Source: an uncultured Ruminococcus sp.
Lineage (GTDB): Bacteria; Bacillota; Clostridia; Oscillospirales; Acutalibacteraceae
DNA length: 8,468 bases
Direction of reading: 5' to 3'
NCBI GenBank assembly: GCA_902783065.1
Contig: CACZPV010000033.1
Span: 1 to 8,468, forward strand
In this document: positions 6,688 through 8,468 of the stretch, in pieces
Numbering within the stretch: the stretch's first letter is position 1
Layout of the letters: each line of letters starts with the position of its first letter
Translations under genes and position numbers: made by a program
The notes under the pieces: generated by a model
What the model was told of the DNA's origin: nothing
What the model saw: the letters and a program-made list of their open reading frames with translations, nothing else
Databases searched by the model: none

Positions 6688-6708
6688 TGATTTACCATCT
6701 CTAAATCA
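6688..6708. promoter_or_regulatory. Inverted repeat next to the tandem promoters
   Basis: TGATTTA (6688-6694) and TAAATCA (6702-6708) are perfect 7-bp arms with a 7-base spacer. It ends on the stop codon of the small frame 6706-6852 and lies two bases from the -35 box at 6680-6685. It could be an operator or a weak AT-rich stem; there is no T-run behind it on either strand, so it is not a good terminator. Confidence 0.3.
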
Positions 6709-6852
6709 GTGACCAAAAATTTCTTTTTTTACACCTGTATTCGTGAAGCTGACTTTATGGAAAGACCCGTATGAAATCCGGAACCCTGATATATCCGGCA
6801 TTTCGCTGATATCAGAGTTTCTCCATGTATATTCACTGTACAGCTGATTCAT
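6706..6852 (-). CDS. Possible small protein of 48 residues downstream of tmcAL
   Basis: An open frame begins with ATG seven bases after the tmcAL stop codon and runs 48 codons to TGA. It starts MNQLYSEYTW and ends TGVKKEIFGH. The composition is balanced and hydrophilic with alternating residues suggestive of beta strands, and the codons look like those of the neighbours. It ends just before the tandem promoters of the next gene, as a last gene of an operon would. Against it, AGGA directly touches the ATG, leaving no spacing for normal initiation, and I recognise no family. It could instead be the remnant of a longer gene or a chance frame. Confidence 0.35.
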   Translation of the reverse strand: MNQLYSEYTWRNSDISEMPDISGFRISYGSFHKVSFTNTGVKKEIFGH

Positions 6853-6859
6853 TCCTGTT

Positions 6860-8056
6860 TTATTCCAAAGCAATAAACGGTCTGGTTGTCATATTAGTTC
6901 CACAAATATTACGCTGTGTTCCACATAGTGAATAGATATCATCACAATACGATTCCTTTTCAAACATTTTTTTTGCGTTTTCATTTTTAGTACAGTCCGC
7001 GTAACGCATCACTACAGGCAAAGATGATGTTTTGCCTGCTGTTTTCAGAATTTCCCGTCCCCGTGTATTCAGTCCCAGCACCCTGAGATAATACGGCTGT
7101 ACAGGAAGACCGGTTTTTTGAAAGTCCAGTAAAGCATACATAAGAATCCTGCTTATACGCGAATGTGTATATCGTTTACTTTTGGTATATGCCATAATTT
7201 CCTCCGCAGTAACAGATTTTCTCACTGCGGAATAAAGTCTGTTTTCAAGTCCCTCACTGATTTCCGGCAGCGCTGCTATCTCTGACACTGACATAGTTCT
7301 CAGCCGATACAAAAGCATCTCCTCCAACCGTTTCATCCTGCCCCCGGCAGGCGGCTGGCTTTCAGCTTGGGAACAGATTCTTACCGCACTTGACGGAATA
7401 TACTTGTTGACGATGCTGCTTTCTTCATCCATCAGACTACGTATATAACCTGCACTTGCGATTTTTCCTGATGCAAGTCTGCTGTTATGACCGGCACCCT
7501 CTCGTTTTATTGTTACAGGACGGATATTGCTTTTCAATTCTTGCAGTACCTTTATATATTCTATTCCCAGAATATCATTCGGTGAACTCAATAATGAAGA
7601 AATTTCTCTGCCATAAATTTTTTCCACAGCCTTTTCTCTTGCTGCGGCAAAGGTTATTCCGCTTTTCAAAAGCACTGACAGTTCGGTCTGCACTTTTTTA
7701 TTTGTCACTGCTACGGCTGCCTCTGTGAGAATCTCAATATCAGCCGATTCACTTCCGAAAGCCAATTCATCTGCACAGCCCAGCGCATTCGCCAGATACA
7801 CCCCGCCAAATGCAAACCGCTGCGCGTATGAACAGGCAAAGGTTAAAGGCAATTCGATTACCAGATCTGCTCCTCCTGCCAGTGCTGCTTTTGCACGGGT
7901 CCATTTATCATATACAGCTGCTTCTCCGCGCTGGGTATAGTTGCCGCTCATAATACATACAACATGGGATGCACCGTTTTCCCTCATTTTATGCAGCATA
8001 TATTCATGTCCGTTATGAAACGGATTAAACTCACAGATAACACACGATATTTTCAT
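6860..8056 (-). CDS. tmcAL: tRNA(Met) cytidine acetate ligase (TmcAL, formerly YlbM/DUF795)
   Basis: Cytoplasmic enzyme that uses acetate and ATP to form N4-acetylcytidine at the wobble base of elongator tRNA(Met), which sharpens AUG decoding. The 398-residue length fits the family (about 400). Seen in the sequence: a nucleotidyltransferase-type HxGH motif (FNPFHNGH, residues 10-17), SGNYTQRGEAA (37-47), SPNDILGIEY (158-167), KREGAGHNS (184-192), KRYTHSRISR (294-303) and LRVLGLNTRGREIL (324-337), all family hallmarks. I start at 8056 (MKISCVICEFNPF) because AGAGG (8067-8071) lies ten bases upstream and homologues begin just before this strand. An in-frame ATG at 8089 would add 11 residues but has no ribosome binding site. 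Oddity: a GC-rich Pro-Pro-Ala-Gly-Gly-Arg stretch at 235-240, coded by a copy of the repeat core. No clear promoter is visible upstream. Confidence 0.92.
   Translation of the reverse strand: MKISCVICEFNPFHNGHEYMLHKMRENGASHVVCIMSGNYTQRGEAAVYDKWTRAKAALAGGADLVIELPLTFACSYAQRFAFGGVYLANALGCADELAFGSESADIEILTEAAVAVTNKKVQTELSVLLKSGITFAAAREKAVEKIYGREISSLLSSPNDILGIEYIKVLQELKSNIRPVTIKREGAGHNSRLASGKIASAGYIRSLMDEESSIVNKYIPSSAVRICSQAESQPPAGGRMKRLEEMLLYRLRTMSVSEIAALPEISEGLENRLYSAVRKSVTAEEIMAYTKSKRYTHSRISRILMYALLDFQKTGLPVQPYYLRVLGLNTRGREILKTAGKTSSLPVVMRYADCTKNENAKKMFEKESYCDDIYSLCGTQRNICGTNMTTRPFIALE
7337..7354 (-). repeat. Intragenic copy of the GC-rich core (variant)
   Basis: Inside tmcAL, CCTGCC-CCC-GGCAGG (7337-7351) forms a 6-bp stem with a 3-base loop; on the coding strand it reads CCGCCTGCCGGGGGCAGG. 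It encodes PPAGGR and is much richer in GC than the surrounding codons. It resembles the intergenic cores (GCCTGCGGC) in sequence and hairpin shape. Confidence 0.4.
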
Positions 8057-8133
8057 AATAATCAAGCCTCTTACAGAAGTTTTCTTCATTATTTGACACT
8101 TAGGAAATCATCCGACAGCTAAACTTCTTTTGC

Positions 8134-8173
8134 CAATCTCCCCTGCCCACTTTACAGCGGGAAAGGGAGATTG
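8134..8173. other. Hairpin upstream of tmcAL
   Basis: CAATCTCCC (8134-8142) pairs perfectly with GGGAGATTG (8165-8173), and an inner CCC/GGG (8146-8148, 8159-8161) can extend the stem past a small internal loop. No T-run follows on either strand, so it is not a standard terminator. It may be a repeat or part of a leader of tmcAL. Confidence 0.45.
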
Positions 8174-8182
8174 TAGTGAACG

Positions 8183-8211
8183 TCTGCGGACATGCTGCAC
8201 ACGCCCGCAGA
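8183..8211. other. Second hairpin upstream of tmcAL
   Basis: TCTGCGG (8183-8189) pairs with CCGCAGA (8205-8211) around a 15-base loop, ten bases from the previous hairpin. Its role is unknown. Confidence 0.4.
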
Positions 8212-8240
8212 TCGGATAAGCGGATTCAGGTTTATATATG

Positions 8241-8275
8241 AAAAAAGTCAGTGATTTTTACAATTCACTGACTTT
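8241..8275 (-). terminator. Terminator-like hairpin reading leftward
   Basis: AAAGTCAGTGA (8244-8254) and TCACTGACTTT (8265-8275) form 11 perfect pairs around a 10-base loop. On the minus strand the stem ends in a run of six T (8241-8246 as A). It would end a minus-strand transcript arriving from beyond the right edge. No confident gene for it lies in 8276-8468. Confidence 0.55.
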
Positions 8276-8338
8276 AAAGTTTGCCAACTTTATTCTGACG
8301 AACAATTGTATAGCTAAATATTCCTCCGGCATCTCATC

Positions 8339-8384
8339 AGCTGTTTTCTGTTTGCCGCCCGCCTGAGGCAGACAGAAAACAGCT
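8339..8384. repeat. 18-bp hairpin with GC-rich core copy D
   Basis: AGCTGTTTTCTG (8339-8350) pairs perfectly with CAGAAAACAGCT (8373-8384). The stem continues inward through TTTGCC/GGCAGA with one G-T, leaving a 10-base loop that carries GCCTGA. It has the same layout as copy A, with unrelated long arms around a GCCTG-type centre. The only downstream T's are TTTAAG, so it is a repeat-type palindrome rather than a clear terminator. Between 8057 and 8468 I see no gene. Confidence 0.7.
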
Positions 8385-8468
8385 TTAAGTCTGATGTATA
8401 CATATGTTAAACCTTCGTCACATCAAGCAATGTTTAAAACCTTTATATTCAGCAAGTTATGCATTGAC

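Noticed and set aside
7456..7940. Plus-strand frames of 90 and 71 codons opposite tmcAL
   Set aside because: They are antisense to a well-conserved enzyme; composition and lack of initiation signals mark them as shadows.
8258..8422. Minus-strand stop-free stretch of 54 codons
   Set aside because: There is no start codon near its beginning, it runs through the hairpin at 8339-8384, and its end lies inside the terminator stem.
1..8468. CRISPR array, tRNA, IS element, defence or toxin-antitoxin system
   Set aside because: There are no regularly spaced direct repeats, no cloverleaf with a T-arm sequence, no transposase and no defence-gene motifs. The genes are ordinary chromosomal ones.

Overview
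The window looks like chromosomal DNA of a moderately AT-rich Gram-positive bacterium of the Clostridia, most likely the Ruminococcus/Oscillospiraceae group. This rests on strong AGGAGG-type ribosome binding sites, housekeeping-type (TTGACA/TATAAT-like) promoters, a secreted subtilisin-like protease of the lactocepin/C5a-peptidase type with a membrane anchor, and a tRNA(Met) cytidine acetate ligase (tmcAL/ylbM). The taxon is inferred; no rRNA is present. There is no phage, plasmid, IS, CRISPR or tRNA gene.

Layout. 1-492: no confident gene; a GC-rich repeat at 31-81 and an odd in-frame upstream extension of the first gene. 493-4494 (+): large membrane-anchored S8 peptidase with an acidic Glu/Asp/Tyr-rich linker between propeptide and catalytic domain. 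4495-4875: a near-consensus promoter, then four hairpins in a row (candidate structured RNA or dispersed repeat), then a second promoter. 4876-5412 (+): PAP2 phosphatase. 5413-5624: convergent terminator region. 5625-6509 (-): galactose-mutarotase-fold protein resembling DUF4380, with two overlapping promoters at 6645-6685. 6706-6852 (-): possible 48-residue protein directly after tmcAL. 6860-8056 (-): tmcAL. 8057-8468: no confident gene, but several hairpins, one ending in a T-run on the minus strand.

The genes do not form a pathway. The first pair is on the plus strand and the second pair on the minus strand, converging near 5420-5620, and each unit has its own signals. The peptidase and the phosphatase both act at the cell envelope, tmcAL acts in tRNA modification, and the mutarotase-like protein has no assigned substrate.

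I did not find a convincing new defence or mobile system. The most interesting material is non-coding: a promoter followed by a chain of strong hairpins at 4544-4780, and a GC-rich core (GCCTGCGGC and close variants) that recurs five times in both orientations, four times between genes and once inside tmcAL, where it encodes a Pro-Pro-Ala-Gly-Gly insert.
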